Shown here one piece after another: positions 46,187 through 57,640 of a DNA stretch of 64,000 nt (positions are counted from its first letter, which is position 1; each line of letters begins with the position of its first letter). Both the position numbers and the translations under genes were made by a program. Origin of the DNA: Jaapia argillacea MUCL 33604 (lineage: Eukaryota; Basidiomycota; Agaricomycetes; Jaapiales; Jaapiaceae); assembly GCA_000697665.1 (NCBI GenBank), contig KL197726.1:578452-642451 (forward strand), given 5' to 3'. The notes beneath the pieces are model-generated. The model did no database searches. It saw only the letters and a list, made by a program, of their open reading frames with translations, and was not told the origin of the DNA.

Positions 46187-46875
46187 TGTTAAGATCATTA
46201 CTTCAACGAAGTATATGATGTAAGACTTGGATAATTCTCTGATGATACCTAGGCTACAGCCCCAGAAGTAGAACGATGAGAGGATGAGAGACTATCAGAG
46301 GTTTCCAGACAGATGATCAGACAGGGATCAAGTTAGAACAATGCGAATAGAGATAACAATCTATATTGACAAAGTGAACAAGATGGGGAATACTAGCGAA
46401 TACAGGGAAGTATATATACTAGGATAAAGCACAGTCCGTAGTCCGTAGTAGTGATGAGTAAGACAATCAGTAAGACAGTTAGTAAGACAGTGGGAGGTAT
46501 GAGTCGAAGTGAGTCAGAGGGAATAGGAGTCCATAGTTAGGGGTCCGTAGTCTGTAGTCCACAGTTGATGGTCTGATATGTGAGTCAGAGACATAGGAGT
46601 TCATAGTCCATGGCCTGGGTCGTGCTGGAAGATGGAGTGACAAGGTGACGAAGAGTCTGAGTGACGAAGATAAAGGATAGTGCACTAGAGACTGGATGTG
46701 CAGGAATGAGGACATGTCGAAGGGATGTCGAAGGGATAGGAACCCGTCCCTTGTGAACTGGAGGGATATGATTGTAACATTTGATGACCCATATATGGAA
46801 GGATCAGATATCCGTGAGGAGTGTTGAGATAACAAGAAAAATAAAAATAGGCATAGCACGGTGTGATTCTTAACA
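46187..46875. mobile_element. Solo LTR of an LTR retrotransposon (fossil)
   Basis: A 689-bp segment begins TGTTAAGATC and ends TTCTTAACA, with TG...CA ends and a short inverted terminal match (TGTTAAGA/TCTTAACA). It is flanked on both sides by TACAG (46182-46186 and 46876-46880), a 5-bp target duplication typical of LTR elements. No internal coding region lies next to it, so it is a solo LTR left by recombination. Superfamily cannot be told. The intact target duplication suggests a moderately young insertion. Confidence 0.85.
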
Positions 46876-46939
46876 TACAGAGAAGATTCTCGAGGCAGCC
46901 AAAGGAAGTGAGGAACCCATCTGTTCCCTTCTCACCTAG

Positions 46940-49640
46940 TTGAAGTCAATCATTGCTGTCATGTGCATGAACAACTCAGCTGCCCCTTTTAAAGATGACA
47001 ATCCAGTTTGGATGAAAATTGAGCTGGTCATAGAGATGCTTCTGGACATCTTTGCAGACCCATTGCATTTTGATGTTGTGAAGTGGATTGGGGTAGGTAC
47101 CATTGTTCCATCCTCAGAAGATATCTTCAAGGAGTATGATCTGGACAGAGAGGCTGAAACCTGGATGCTCTCTGAGTATTACATCTGCATAGCTCAGATC
47201 AAGATGTCTGACCTCCTGGTGTATGCGCTCGCCTACCCAGCGGACCTTGTCTTTCCTGTATATGCACTCATCTTTGACCTTGGCACCAACATCGACCAAG
47301 TTGAAACTCAAATCTATGATGTTCTCCAACCTATCGGTCACAGCAAGACAGTTGGGCAGTTCTTTCAGCATCTCCATTCTTGACTGCAGAATCTTCCTCA
47401 ACCAAAGCCAAATCTCTCAAGTATCACTCTCCTCTACTGTGGAATGACTATTGCGAATAATCCCCTTGGTTGTCTTGTTGATGACCTTCTTGACAACTAC
47501 TGTCAACTTACCAATTTCAATCTTGCCAATGCTAAAGCCATTCAATGGTATGATTTGTCAACTCCTGCACTCAAGATCATGGTACAAAGCACTCTCAACT
47601 GCAGCACCAACTGGACTCTTGAAGACATGGAGTCTGTCTTGATTGACACATTGTGTGGGTTATCTCTCAACTCTGCTTGTGGACGGTGGCTACCTGACTT
47701 TCAACCAACATCAGACTACATTGACATCGTTGAATACACACTAGAAGTCCCTGGGAACCCTCAAGCATGATATGATGAAGATCTTTCACTTGTCACTCGC
47801 ATCTGGTCCAATATGGGTGATGAGGCAATTTTTTGGCAGGAGAAGACTGGAGGCAAGCCCATTTCATGGTGAGCTCTTAAATTGGCAAAGAAAAATGCCT
47901 CGGATGTGCTCCTGATTATCAATGATACAGTGTTGAGGGTGGTTGGAGCCAAGGACATCATCTCAGAGGGATTCTTGGGTTTTTCTGGAGCAATTTGTGA
48001 CAAGGACTCAGGAAAGGCATTCCAGCTGGAACACCATATGCTTGGGCTCATATGGGGCGATCTTCTTCTTCAAGGTAACCTGGATATTGACGCCATTCAG
48101 GAGGGTTTTGGTGCCATGATTGATGTCTAGCTGCTGACACTTCAGCAAAAGTGGCCATTCCTTCATACACTACTCTTGAGTCACTACAATCAGATGACCA
48201 AACCTGCCTTCATCATTACCCTTGGTTGCCTTCCCTCCTCTCTTGTGCAATTTGGGAAGTTGGAGAGCTCATGGGGTGACCGCTCTCATCCTCAGTCACG
48301 ATTCAAGTGGGAGGACCTCCTTTGTGGAAATATTGATCAGCTGGAGTTGTTTGATGAACAGGCACTGAAGCATGACTCCATTCGGTTGATGTCCAGCGAC
48401 GAGTTCTTGGCTAGTCAAGGTGAACTTTCCCTGTCTCCATTTGGTCCCTTGCCTGCCAACTTTGCAATGCACAGTACTATATCCCATCCTGGTAGTGTCA
48501 AATATGACCCTGTTATTGCAAGACACCGACTCACCCTTTGCTGCCTGATCACTGCCAAGTTCGAGGTTGTCACTTGGGTTCTCAAGACATTCCTCACGTC
48601 CTCTCTGTTAAACTGGGACAACATAGACCTCTGTTCGCAACACCTCCAATCGTGTATCAATCAAGTCAACAAGATCTGTCAAGTCTCAGGCCTTCAAAGT
48701 GCCATCAATGCAGTCAAGGTGCAGCTCCAACAACAAGAACAAGTCTACACCCATCTCTGCTGCCTGCACTCTCGCCTCACTTGTGATGGTGTTGAGATGT
48801 TATCCTACTACCCACAGAAGAATAGCAATCCCTCCCTTCAAGCTAAGCCTTGAGGACCAGAGCACAAACACAACTACACAATTTTGTAGAACGAGCTCAA
48901 GACCTTGCATGTCAGGGACTTGATCCTGACCCAGACAAGATCTGCCCTTTTGGAATGGACCTCATATTGCCTGCATTCCAAGCAAAGTTTTTGGGTCTCA
49001 AGGACGGTCATGATCTTCAGTCTTTGGGTATAAGTATGGGAACAGACAAGAAGTTGCACAAGTGCTAGAGGCAGAACATTGACCTTCAAGGTGAATGGAA
49101 ATGACAAGAAAAGCGGGAACATGGTGTTCAGCCTGCCATCGTGGACTTGGGTAAGTGCTTGACAATGGCTCTCAAACATCTGTCCAACCCAGACCATCAC
49201 CAAGGTTTAAAATGGCAGATGAACAACAAACTTGGACTCTGCTGGTGATACGTTCAATGTGATACTTGTCACAAACACCTTCTCTGTTGGAACGCAGACC
49301 AGTAGCATCTTTGCCCCAGTGGTGTGGATGAGGAACCTGTCCCAATCAATGGAAACATATTCCCTCAAGTACAAAGACTGCTCTATATTCATGACATCCT
49401 CAGCAATTTTTCTCTCTTTCCACTTGTCCCCCAGAAAGCTCTCAGCAACCTTATCTTGCTCCCAGGAAAGGACATACTACTCTCAAACAAGTCAGAACTA
49501 CCCAGTAAATTTGAGTATAGAAATAGAATTGCTGATGAGCTTTATAAGGGATCAGTGTTTTGGGATGTGGGAATGTGTGGGGCAGACTTGGTAAGGTCTG
49601 AAAGGATTTTGTCCAGTAATTGGAACACAAGGGAAACTTG
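46940..49640 (+). pseudogene. Large decayed coding region of an unrecognised repeated family (copy 1)
   Basis: Long protein-like stretches follow each other on the plus strand, broken by several stops. Examples are MDNP-like PFKDDNPVWMKIELVIEMLL, HFDVVKWIGVGTIVPSSEDI, GFSGAICDKDSGKAFQLEHH, LIWGDLLLQGNLDIDAIQEG, SHPGSVKYDPVIARHRLTLC and DPDPDKICPFGMDLILPAFQ. The last part is PSKFEYRNRIADELYKGSVF-WDVG. The Leu/Asp-rich style and size suggest a protein of 900 residues or more. No known domain was recognised. The 3' portion is duplicated at 51.17 kb, so it belongs to a repeated family, either a mobile element's gene or an expanded host family. Confidence 0.5.
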
Positions 49641-49649
49641 ACTCAACAC

Positions 49650-51165
49650 AGTGGTAGTGGAGGAGCAGTCCTGAGGGGAGGTCGTGTTATGGCAAGCACT
49701 TGTGCAAGCATCTGAAACATCAGGAATTGGATCAGAATATTTGGAAATCAGAGGATGTGAGCTGATGGAGCTAACGGTAAAATACACAACAAAAACAAAT
49801 AAAAACAAAGAAGTCAAATTGAAACAAACTAAAACTAATATGTCAGGATAGGAACAAAAGGGAAACACTAATCAGAACAAAATACAATCAGAACAAATCA
49901 AATGAAAGCTTCAGTGTAGAATGTAAAAGTTAGAAGAGGTCAACATAAGTCAAAAGCAAGAAAAGTTGAAAATCACAAAAACAAAGGAAGTCAGTTTCGA
50001 AACAGTCAGATTCTGAGGGGACACTAGAGAGCAACACAAGAACAAGCTTAGATTGAGAGCACAAAGATGAGCAACATTTGAGAGCGAGTCAAGACGAGGG
50101 AGGTTGTGAAAGGTTATTATTGGGAAAGTAGCTACAGACAAGTTTTTATACCTAAGTATATGAGGTAGCTATGAAAGAGGAAAGGACAAAGGATAGGGTG
50201 AATTTGGTGCAGCATGAGGGTGAATCAAGTGAAGGGGTGCACAACAAAAGAGGGGGACAAGTCAAAGGTCAAGAAACTGAGGTAAAACATACTGAGTATC
50301 CTCAGAAGCGAGTGAAGTCCTAGCAAAGGCATATTGGATTGAAAGGGGAAGTGCACAGACATGAGGTGGAGAAGTCAAGCAGTGATGTGTGTGGAGAGTG
50401 ATGTAAGTGTTTTGTAAATCCTGGAGTATCGGACCATAGGAATGTGTTGTGGCAGTGTATTGGGACTTGGAACATTGAGATAAGGAGCTTTCTGATAAGA
50501 TTATTGAGTTTTCAGAGATGTGGAAAGTGGTAAGTCTGAAATGGTGAAGGAGGAGGTTTGAGTTGAATTCTGGTGTTTCAGACTCCTAGAATTGTTGGCA
50601 TCAGGTGTATCGGAATTGTATTGTTGTTTCAAATATGGTCCTGATCATAGAACATCAGAATTCCTGATACTGAGCAATGTGGAGATGAAACAGTGGACAT
50701 CTGGTCTTGGGAGGAATCTCAGAGTTGGAGCAAATATGAAATTCTGACATCACCTGGAATACAATCGATTCTGTAGGAGGATTGGGAATGCCCTTGGATG
50801 TTTACATATTTCTGAGTTTGGGATGATGAGGAAGTGGATTACTGTAAGTTGAGTTTTGTTTGAGATGGAACTGAGTGTTGTGTCATTGTCAGGAGTGAGG
50901 GAATGGGTTGTCAGGTCCGAAATTGTATGAAACTAGCAAGTTTGACTTGATCTGAAGAGAGGGGATACTGTCTGCTTGATTCAATGGAGATATGGTTGAA
51001 ATAGGTGTGATTCCACGTGTAGGCAGATTGGGTTCCACACAGTGCCACATACACAAACAATGCATCTGCAGAAGATGCCAGTGCAACAAAAAGTGCTCAT
51101 GAATTATGGGAGTGGTAGAAACCCTTAAAGGAGGGGCATTTAGGTAAGTATGATGACGGCTCTTG
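49650..51165. other. CpG-poor, non-coding repeat-island DNA
   Basis: No gene recognised. The stretch 49770-50000 is A-rich on the plus strand with repeated aaaacaaa-type runs. A purine tract GAGGGGAGG at 49674 followed by TGTTATGG resembles the polypurine tract/LTR start of a retroelement, but no matching end was found, so this is only a hint. Confidence 0.35.
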
Positions 51166-52430
51166 AACATCTGTCCAACCCAGACCATTGCCAAGGTTTA
51201 CAATGGCAGATGAACAAGGAGCTTGGACTCTGCTAGTGATATGTTCAATGTGATACTTGTCACAAACACCTTCTCTGCTGGAACACAGACCAGAAGCATC
51301 TTTGCCCTGGCAGTGCAGACAAGGAACCTGTCCCAATCAACAGGAACATATTTCCTCAAGTCTTATCTCACTTCCAGCAAAGAATATACTACTCTTATGG
51401 TGCGTTTCGCATAGACACCACCACTTTGGTACTAAATTATAATAAAATTGAATAAAAGCCTGAATATTATTCTGTCTTGCCAAATGACTCCTTTTTGCTG
51501 GCCAGAGAGATTGGCAAGACGGATTTTGGATTCCGTTAGTATTGAGGGAGATTATGATTTTGTTTGGAATCAAATTGGCTGGCCGTTGCAGGCTGATACT
51601 ATCATCACTGCAAACAGCTCCTTGTGGAGGTTGGGATATGCTGAGGTGATGGACAATACACACAATAAAAATCTCCTCCATAATTTCACCAATCTCGCCT
51701 CTAATTCCCAAATTTTGCCCTCGATTTTGCTCAATGAGAAAATTTGCACCACAGCAGCGCTGTTGTGGGGGGTCTGAACAGCAATTCAACTGAGAAAAGG
51801 GAGTCTCGAGAGAAGGTACAGGTGATAAGTGTCAAAACAACGACCTAGAGGGCTGTCAGAGGTACATAACGGAAAAAATTTTCGACCTTTGGTCGATTTG
51901 GCGGTTGTACAAAGCTAGCGGTGTCCAAGCGAACCGCACCATAAACAAGTTGGAACTACCCTCTGGCTGATTATGGATCCATGACTGGTCTCCTCTGGTT
52001 TCATCAAGATGACTTGCCCAAATTCCAGCTCACTCTTGCTTTTGATGTTGCTCTCCAAGAACTCTGTATTTGTCCAGAAATCTATTTGCCCAGGACATCT
52101 GTGACTTGGTACCAACTTTACAAAGAGAAGTTCCTCAAGGTGTTTCTTTGTTATGTAGATTGCAGCTAATGTCTCTATGTGGCCAAGAGCAACTTTGACT
52201 GGGATTACTCTGCTCAATATATCAAAGAAGATGAGGTACTTGCTCATGTTCGGCATATGTGTGGTTTTGGCAGGTGCTGCAGGACATTCAAAGGTCATCT
52301 GGCAAGGACAATCTTTGATTTCCCCCATGAGATATCACATTGTTTGTGGTCATTGGGGAGACTTGAAGGAGGTTTCAGGATGTCAAATTGAAGGGCTACC
52401 TATGCCTGACTGAACTGTGAGTCTTCTCAT
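51165..52430 (+). pseudogene. Partial second copy of the repeated coding family
   Basis: Bases 51170-51362 repeat 49177-49375 at high identity (shared GTTCAATGTGATACTTGTCA and CTTCTCTG(T/C)TGGAAC). Copy 2 then jumps to the equivalent of 49449, lacking about 70 bases. It is interrupted at 51396 by a TIR element and resumes at 51944 with AACAAGTTGGAACTACC, matching 49488 onward for a short distance. Beyond this the sequence diverges. Copy 2 is broken and short. Confidence 0.65.
51398..51941. mobile_element. 544-bp non-autonomous TIR element (MITE) with TA target duplication
   Basis: Terminal inverted repeats of 22 nt: left TGGTGCGTTTCGCATAGACA-CC, right (reverse strand) TGGTGCGGTTCGCTTGGACA-CC, with three mismatches. 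It is flanked by TA on each side (51396-51397, 51942-51943). Copy 1 of the host repeat at 49480-49492 serves as the empty site (CTCT.AAACAAG). It has no transposase; a 109-codon frame inside shows no motif. TA duplication suggests mobilisation by a Tc1/mariner-like enzyme. Confidence 0.85.
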
Positions 52431-52675
52431 CTGGAGTATCCTCTGAACTTGAGGGCATCATCTTACATGAACTGACAGATTAGTACATATTCCATTGTTC
52501 TGTGCTTTTGACAACTTCAATTTTCTATAATAACCTTATTGCTACAAGGCTTTTTTGCCTTCTTTGTGTTGTACTTAAAATCTGTCTTCAAAAATGTTTC
52601 AAGTCTGCATCACCCCAGATTGGGTAGTAATATATGACATGCATGTCAACTCCAAATTGCTGGTACACTGCAACT

Positions 52676-52831
52676 GAGTTTCTAGGGGGAGAGCAACCCA
52701 GAAGACCCTAAGTAGCCTGAGGACAAGGGAGGACAAGAGGAGAGTTGGGCATCAAGAGTGAGAGGGAGGGAGCAGACTTGTGAAGAAAAGGGAGTGATCA
52801 GAGAATTTCAAAGTTGAAAAGCACTCTGTGT
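52676..52831 (+). repeat. Shortened copy of the 34.2-34.6 kb dispersed repeat
   Basis: Begins GAGTTTCTAGGG and ends AAAAGCACTCTG like the copy at 34284-34643, and shares CTGAGGACAAGGGA and GAGAGGGAGGGA(G/A)C between. An internal part of the longer copy is missing. It abuts the left arm of the large inverted repeat. Confidence 0.7.
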
Positions 52832-53951
52832 AATGGGTGTTTCCTGGGGATTACTTACTCTCCAGAACCACTCTGCATTGAGTGTGGGAATAAGCAATTC
52901 AGAGTTTGAATCTCTTGATGTATTTGTAGAGTTACACTTTCAGAATTGATTCATCATTACCTGCCTATTCACCTTCAGCCTTCTCAGAAAGTGCACCAAC
53001 TGCATGAAGTAGGCGATCTTTTAAACTTACAAGTCTTCTTAAGACTCTTTCTCTCTTGGAATGTGACTAGGTTGTGTTCCTCCTCACTTAGGGTGTACAC
53101 AAAGGTGTGCATGCCAAGTTGTTGTTCACCTTCTGAGACTGTAGACAGCTGTGTGCTTGGTACATGTTAGTAACTACAGGCTACCTACAAGACAACCAAG
53201 GTCCTCACACCTCAGTTCCAGGCTCTAGGCTTACCAGCCTCTCTAACAACACCATGACCTCCCCTTGTGGCATGGCAAGATGCTCCTTGCCCATCACAAA
53301 GATGAGAGCAACAACCAGACATCAAAGCCTCTGGCCAATAGAGTGTGAGAACTTTACCCTGTCTGCTCCCCTCATCAGGATATTGTCATTTTTAGCTAAT
53401 TCACTATTTTTGCTTTTCAGATCCCTCTGTGACAGGTAGGGATTGACCTGTGTTGCCACAATGAGAGGAATGAGCATCATCAGATAGGCTGGTGAGCCCT
53501 GTGCCTAGGCACTGAGGTGTAAAGACCTTAGTTGCCTTGTAAGTAACCTATAGTTGATCACACATGTAAAAGTGTGCCTCTGGAGCTGCAGCTTTCTACA
53601 ACTACCAGAGAGTATCAACCATAGGCACGTACACCAGTATGCATGTCCTAGAGAAAGAGAACATGACCTAGCCACATTCTCAAGCAGGAAACCAGAACAG
53701 GTCTTGCTACTCAGCCCTTCCTTAGGGGCTGAGTCTTAACAACAGTAATAAACTAAGAATTAGCCTACTTTATGCAATCAGCACACTCACTGTGGAGGCT
53801 AAAGGTGAATAGGCTGGTAATTGATAATTGAATGTAGGAAGAGCAACTACACAAATACATGAAGAGATTTAAACTCTGCTCAACTCATTCCCACACTTAA
53901 TACAGAGTGGCCCTGGAGAGTAATCCCCAGTAAACACCTGTCACACCCTCT
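52829..53951. repeat. 1.1-kb giant inverted repeat
   Basis: Left arm about 52829-53300, right arm about 53423-53951 in reverse. The arms align over their whole length with roughly 70-80% identity by eye. They share GGTGTTT.CTGGGGATTAC, CCACTCTG.ATT.AGTGTGGG, CCTATTCACCTT.AGCC, TGCAT.AAGTAGGC, ACACCTCAGT and ATTGTGGCA-like blocks in the same order. The 120-bp centre is unpaired; its part 53319-53381 recurs at 45080-45143. It is either a foldback element or two long-terminal-repeat-like segments facing each other (arm ends TGTAATGG and TGTGACAGG would suit LTR starts). No coding region is carried. Confidence 0.75.
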
Positions 53952-54747
53952 ACCAGCTCAACAACCCCAAAAAACCACTTTCTACCTCTATCAACTACTC
54001 CAGCATAGTACAATACCACATCATTGCCTGGCCACTTGCTCCCAAAGCATAAATCAGCCTAACACCACATCCATCCCACCTCCTCCCACAAAACAAGTCA
54101 TGCAGCTGCATGAGCTGTATGAGTTATTCCTAACCAACACCCTCTATCTCCTACCACCCAAACACCACAGATGCAGCCATAGAAGCATTCTATCTGGCTG
54201 TATCTTTGGTACCTGCCCTGCTACTCCTAAACACCCTCTCAACCAGTTAGGATTATAACAAGAGTGGTCCCAGTGGTTTTTGTTGGTTATCTGGGAAGAT
54301 ACCCACCTCATTTGAGACCAACACATTCACCTTGTCTGCCTTGTTAAATTTCTTTGACTTTGCACCTCAAGTACACCCAATACCCTCTGTTTCAGTCAAG
54401 ACTGATGACACAGCTGCCTCAATAGCAACTCCATCAGTTTTCATTTATTTCATTTAGCTATGGCAAGTCCTTGAACATCACCACATGATGTTCCTTCTGT
54501 CTTGATTGTCAACCATGCTGACTTATTGTCTTGCTTGTTTCAGACTATGCCCACACCCTACCTACCACCCACTTCCCTTCCTGCCACCACACATGGTCAG
54601 ATTAAAGTAGGGCTTTGGCCTTGGACTACCATTCTTAATTTCATCTCCCATCTCAGTGAAGTTGGAGTCACCTTGTGCCCTATTGCTGACTGAGTTACCA
54701 TGTGAGGTATTCTTTTTTTTGTGATACTTTTCTGGAATGTTGCTATA
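53952..54747. other. CpG-poor DNA, no gene recognised
   Basis: No coding region, RNA gene or terminal repeat was recognised in this stretch. Short frames such as 54502-54693 lack motifs. Confidence 0.4.
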
Positions 54748-54905
54748 TAGTAGACTATCTCATAATGCATGAGGTCATGATGCATAATGCCTCATAACTC
54801 ATGGGACTGAGCAGGAACCAAACATCATCTGCCAGCCAAATACATACCCCATAATGCATAAGAAAATAGGGGGACCAATGCTATGCACTATGAGATAGTC
54901 TACTG
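54748..54905. mobile_element. 158-bp MITE with TA target duplication
   Basis: The ends pair as inverted repeats: left TAGTAGACTATCTCATAATG, right (reverse strand) CAGTAGACTATCTCATAGTG, continuing in GCAT. Flanked by TA at 54746-54747 and 54906-54907. The CAGT-type end and TA site resemble Tc1/pogo-like elements. No coding capacity. Confidence 0.8.
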
Positions 54906-56117
54906 TATATCTATTCTGTCTCTATAGGTAGAATACTATAAAATATCTTCTGGGTTTTACTTGTGCTTACAAAACAGCACAAGTCCATTAGTAAGAAGTG
55001 TACTTGAAAAATGTTAGAATATGGTCAAATGGAAATTGTACCTGCCACTTTCTGACTAGTTCTACAGACACACCAAATAGATTTTGTGCAAAGTATGTCT
55101 GGTACTCACAATTCATACACATCTCTATATGGAGAACTTCCTGTCATTGTACAATAGTTTACTAAGACCTCTTATACCTTAGAAAACAATCATAACAATC
55201 ATAAAATGAATTAGTGTGAAACATGGTTTGAAGTGAGGAGAACTAAGAAAATACAACAGTTGTAAGAAAAATGAGACAAGTAAAAGTGGAAATATTCAGA
55301 TACAAAGAAGCCTCTTAACATCTGCAAAATAATCCTCCATATGATGTAAATCAACTAGACTGATCAGTATAAACCCAACCAAATCAGAATAGATAGAGAA
55401 TTGCAGTGCCTGTCCTTAACACAGTAATCTCCCTAGTGTTCCAGGGATACTAGTAGCAGATCCAAACAACCTGTTCCTTCTCACAAGTCAACAGATGTAG
55501 AAGGCAGCAAGAGCTAAGAAGCAGTTTGAGAAATATACAAGTATCAGTAAGGGAGTTGGCTTGAAAGTAACAGAAATAGTGGCTTGACACAGAATGACTA
55601 GAGAGTTTCAGCTAAGCAGGACCAGAAATTCACTCAGACAGATTTAGAGTGATAGTAGAAGTGTAAGAAGGGGCTCTCCATTCCCTAAGTCTGTACAAGC
55701 TCATATAGTTTACAAACAAATCCTGATACAAATGTTTATCAAAGAAAGATAGAATGTGAGTCAGAGAAAGTTAGTACAACCAATCAGAGTTGTCTAAGCT
55801 ATAAAAAATAATAGGCTTTGATAGATCTTTTAGTTGCTGTTCTTCTGTGAACCATGAGAAGAAGGAAAGTTGAGAGCAACTAAGGTGAAGAAATTTGAGG
55901 TCATGAATGATTTGAGTTCAAGAAAGATAGGAATCTGACTACAGAATAGAGTAATGTCTAGAAGTAAGACTGACAATAAAGAAACAACATCACAGAAAAC
56001 ATAACTAATACAATAATGTAGCAGTTGAATGATGCAAGGAAGAGATAGAGTTGAAGAACAATGATGACAAGGAAATAAAATAGAATGGAACATAGAGCAG
56101 GCTTAGACATAAATCTG
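54906..56117. other. AT-rich, CpG-poor DNA downstream of the NLR gene
   Basis: No gene recognised. CpG dinucleotides are almost absent through this stretch. It should contain the former 3' region of the NLR gene. Confidence 0.4.
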
Positions 56118-56139
56118 TCATGTCTTCTGACAACGTGAG

Positions 56140-57640
56140 ATATTATCTAAATATTGAAGGCACTGGGTAGCCCCTAACTTGTTTTCAATCATGTCAAACT
56201 GTGCTTTAGCCTGTCCTAGCATATCTTTGGCCTCTGCATAATTATTCTCTATGTATAGTGTGATACCCAACCTCTGAAGGCATTGGGCAGCTCCTAACTT
56301 GTCTCCAACCATGTCAAACTGTGCCTTGGCCTGGCATAGTATGTCTTTGGTATCTGCATACTTATTCTCCATGTATAGAATGTTGCTCAGACTCTTAAGG
56401 CAGCGGGCAGCTCCCAACTTATTTCCAATGGTGTCAAACTGTACTTTAGCCTGGCCTAGCACATCTTTGGCTTCTCTATACTGCCTCTCCATATATAGAA
56501 TGTCACCCAAACTCCAAAGGCACTGGGCAGTCCCCAACTTGTCTCCAACCATATCAAACTGTGCTTTAGCCTGGCCTATCATTTCTTTAGCATCTGCATG
56601 CTTGTCCTCCATATGTAAAATGTTGCCCAAACTCTGAAGGCACTGGGCAGCCCCTAACTTATCTGCAATCAGGTCAAACTGTGCTTTAGCCTGGCCTAGT
56701 ATATCTTTGGCATTTGTATACTTATTCTCCAGATACAAAATGTTACCCAAACTTTGAAGGCATTGAGCAGCTCCTAACTTGTTTCCAACCATGTCAAACT
56801 GTGCCTTGGCCTGGCCTAGTATATCTTTGGCATCTGTATACTTGTTCTCCATGTATAGAATGTTGCTCAGACTTCTAAGGCACTGGGCAGCCTTCAACTT
56901 GCTCCCAATCATATCAAACTGTGCTTTAGCCTGGCCTAGCATATCTTTGGCATCTGCATACTTACTCTCCATATTTAGAACATTGCCCAAATTTTCAAGA
57001 CACTGGGCAGCCCCTAACTTGTCTCCAATCCTGTCAAACTGTTCTTTAGCCTGACTGAGCATATCTTTGGCATCTGCATACTCGTTCTCCATGTATGGTA
57101 CATTGCCCAAACTTTGAAGGCACTGGGCAGCCCCTAGCTTAGTTCCAATCATGTCAAACTGTGCTTTAGCCTGACTCAGCACATTTTTGGCATCTGCATA
57201 CTTATTCTCCATGCATAGAATGTCACCCAGACTCCGAAGGCACTGTGCAGCATTCCACTTGCTTTCAATCATATCAAATTGTGCTTTAGCCTGGCCCAGC
57301 ATATCTTTGGCATCTGCATAGTTAGCCTCCATTTATAGAATTTCACCCAAATTCTGAAGGCATTGTCCAGCCTCCAACTTGTTTCCACTCATGTCAAACT
57401 GTGCTTTAACCTGGCCAAGCATATCTTTGGCATCTGCCCACTTGTTCTCTATGCATAGAATGTTACCCAAAATCCAAAGGCAGTATGCAGCCCCTAACTT
57501 ATCAGTTATTATGTCAAACTGTGTCTTAGCCTGGCCTAGTATACCTTTGGCATCTGCATAGTTGCTCTCCATATACAGAATCTTACCCAAACTCTGAAGG
57601 CACTGAGCACTCTCTCTTATCTTTCTAGCCTCTTGATATA
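56140..57640 (-). repeat. 120-bp tandem array encoding TPR units
   Basis: Thirteen units of 120 bp, each encoding about 40 residues of the type YADAKDMLGQAKAQFDMIG then NKLGAAQCLQSLGNILYMEN. Units are in perfect register with very few length differences and differ at only a handful of positions each. Such near-identity points to recent amplification or gene conversion among units. This is protein-coding repeat, not a CRISPR array: there are no unique spacers. Confidence 0.9.

Noticed and set aside
49670-50150. LTR beginning after a GAGGGGAGG purine tract
   Set aside because: No second copy, no clear end and no target duplication could be found.
51448-51777. 109-codon frame inside the 544-bp TIR element as a gene
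   Set aside because: No motif, opposite-strand frame of equal length, and the element is too short for a transposase.
56299-57561. Plus-strand frames across the TPR array
   Set aside because: They are shadows of the 120-bp coding repeats on the opposite strand.
56140-57640. Regularly spaced repeats as a CRISPR array
   Set aside because: The whole 120-bp unit repeats without unique spacers, and it encodes TPR units in a fungal gene.
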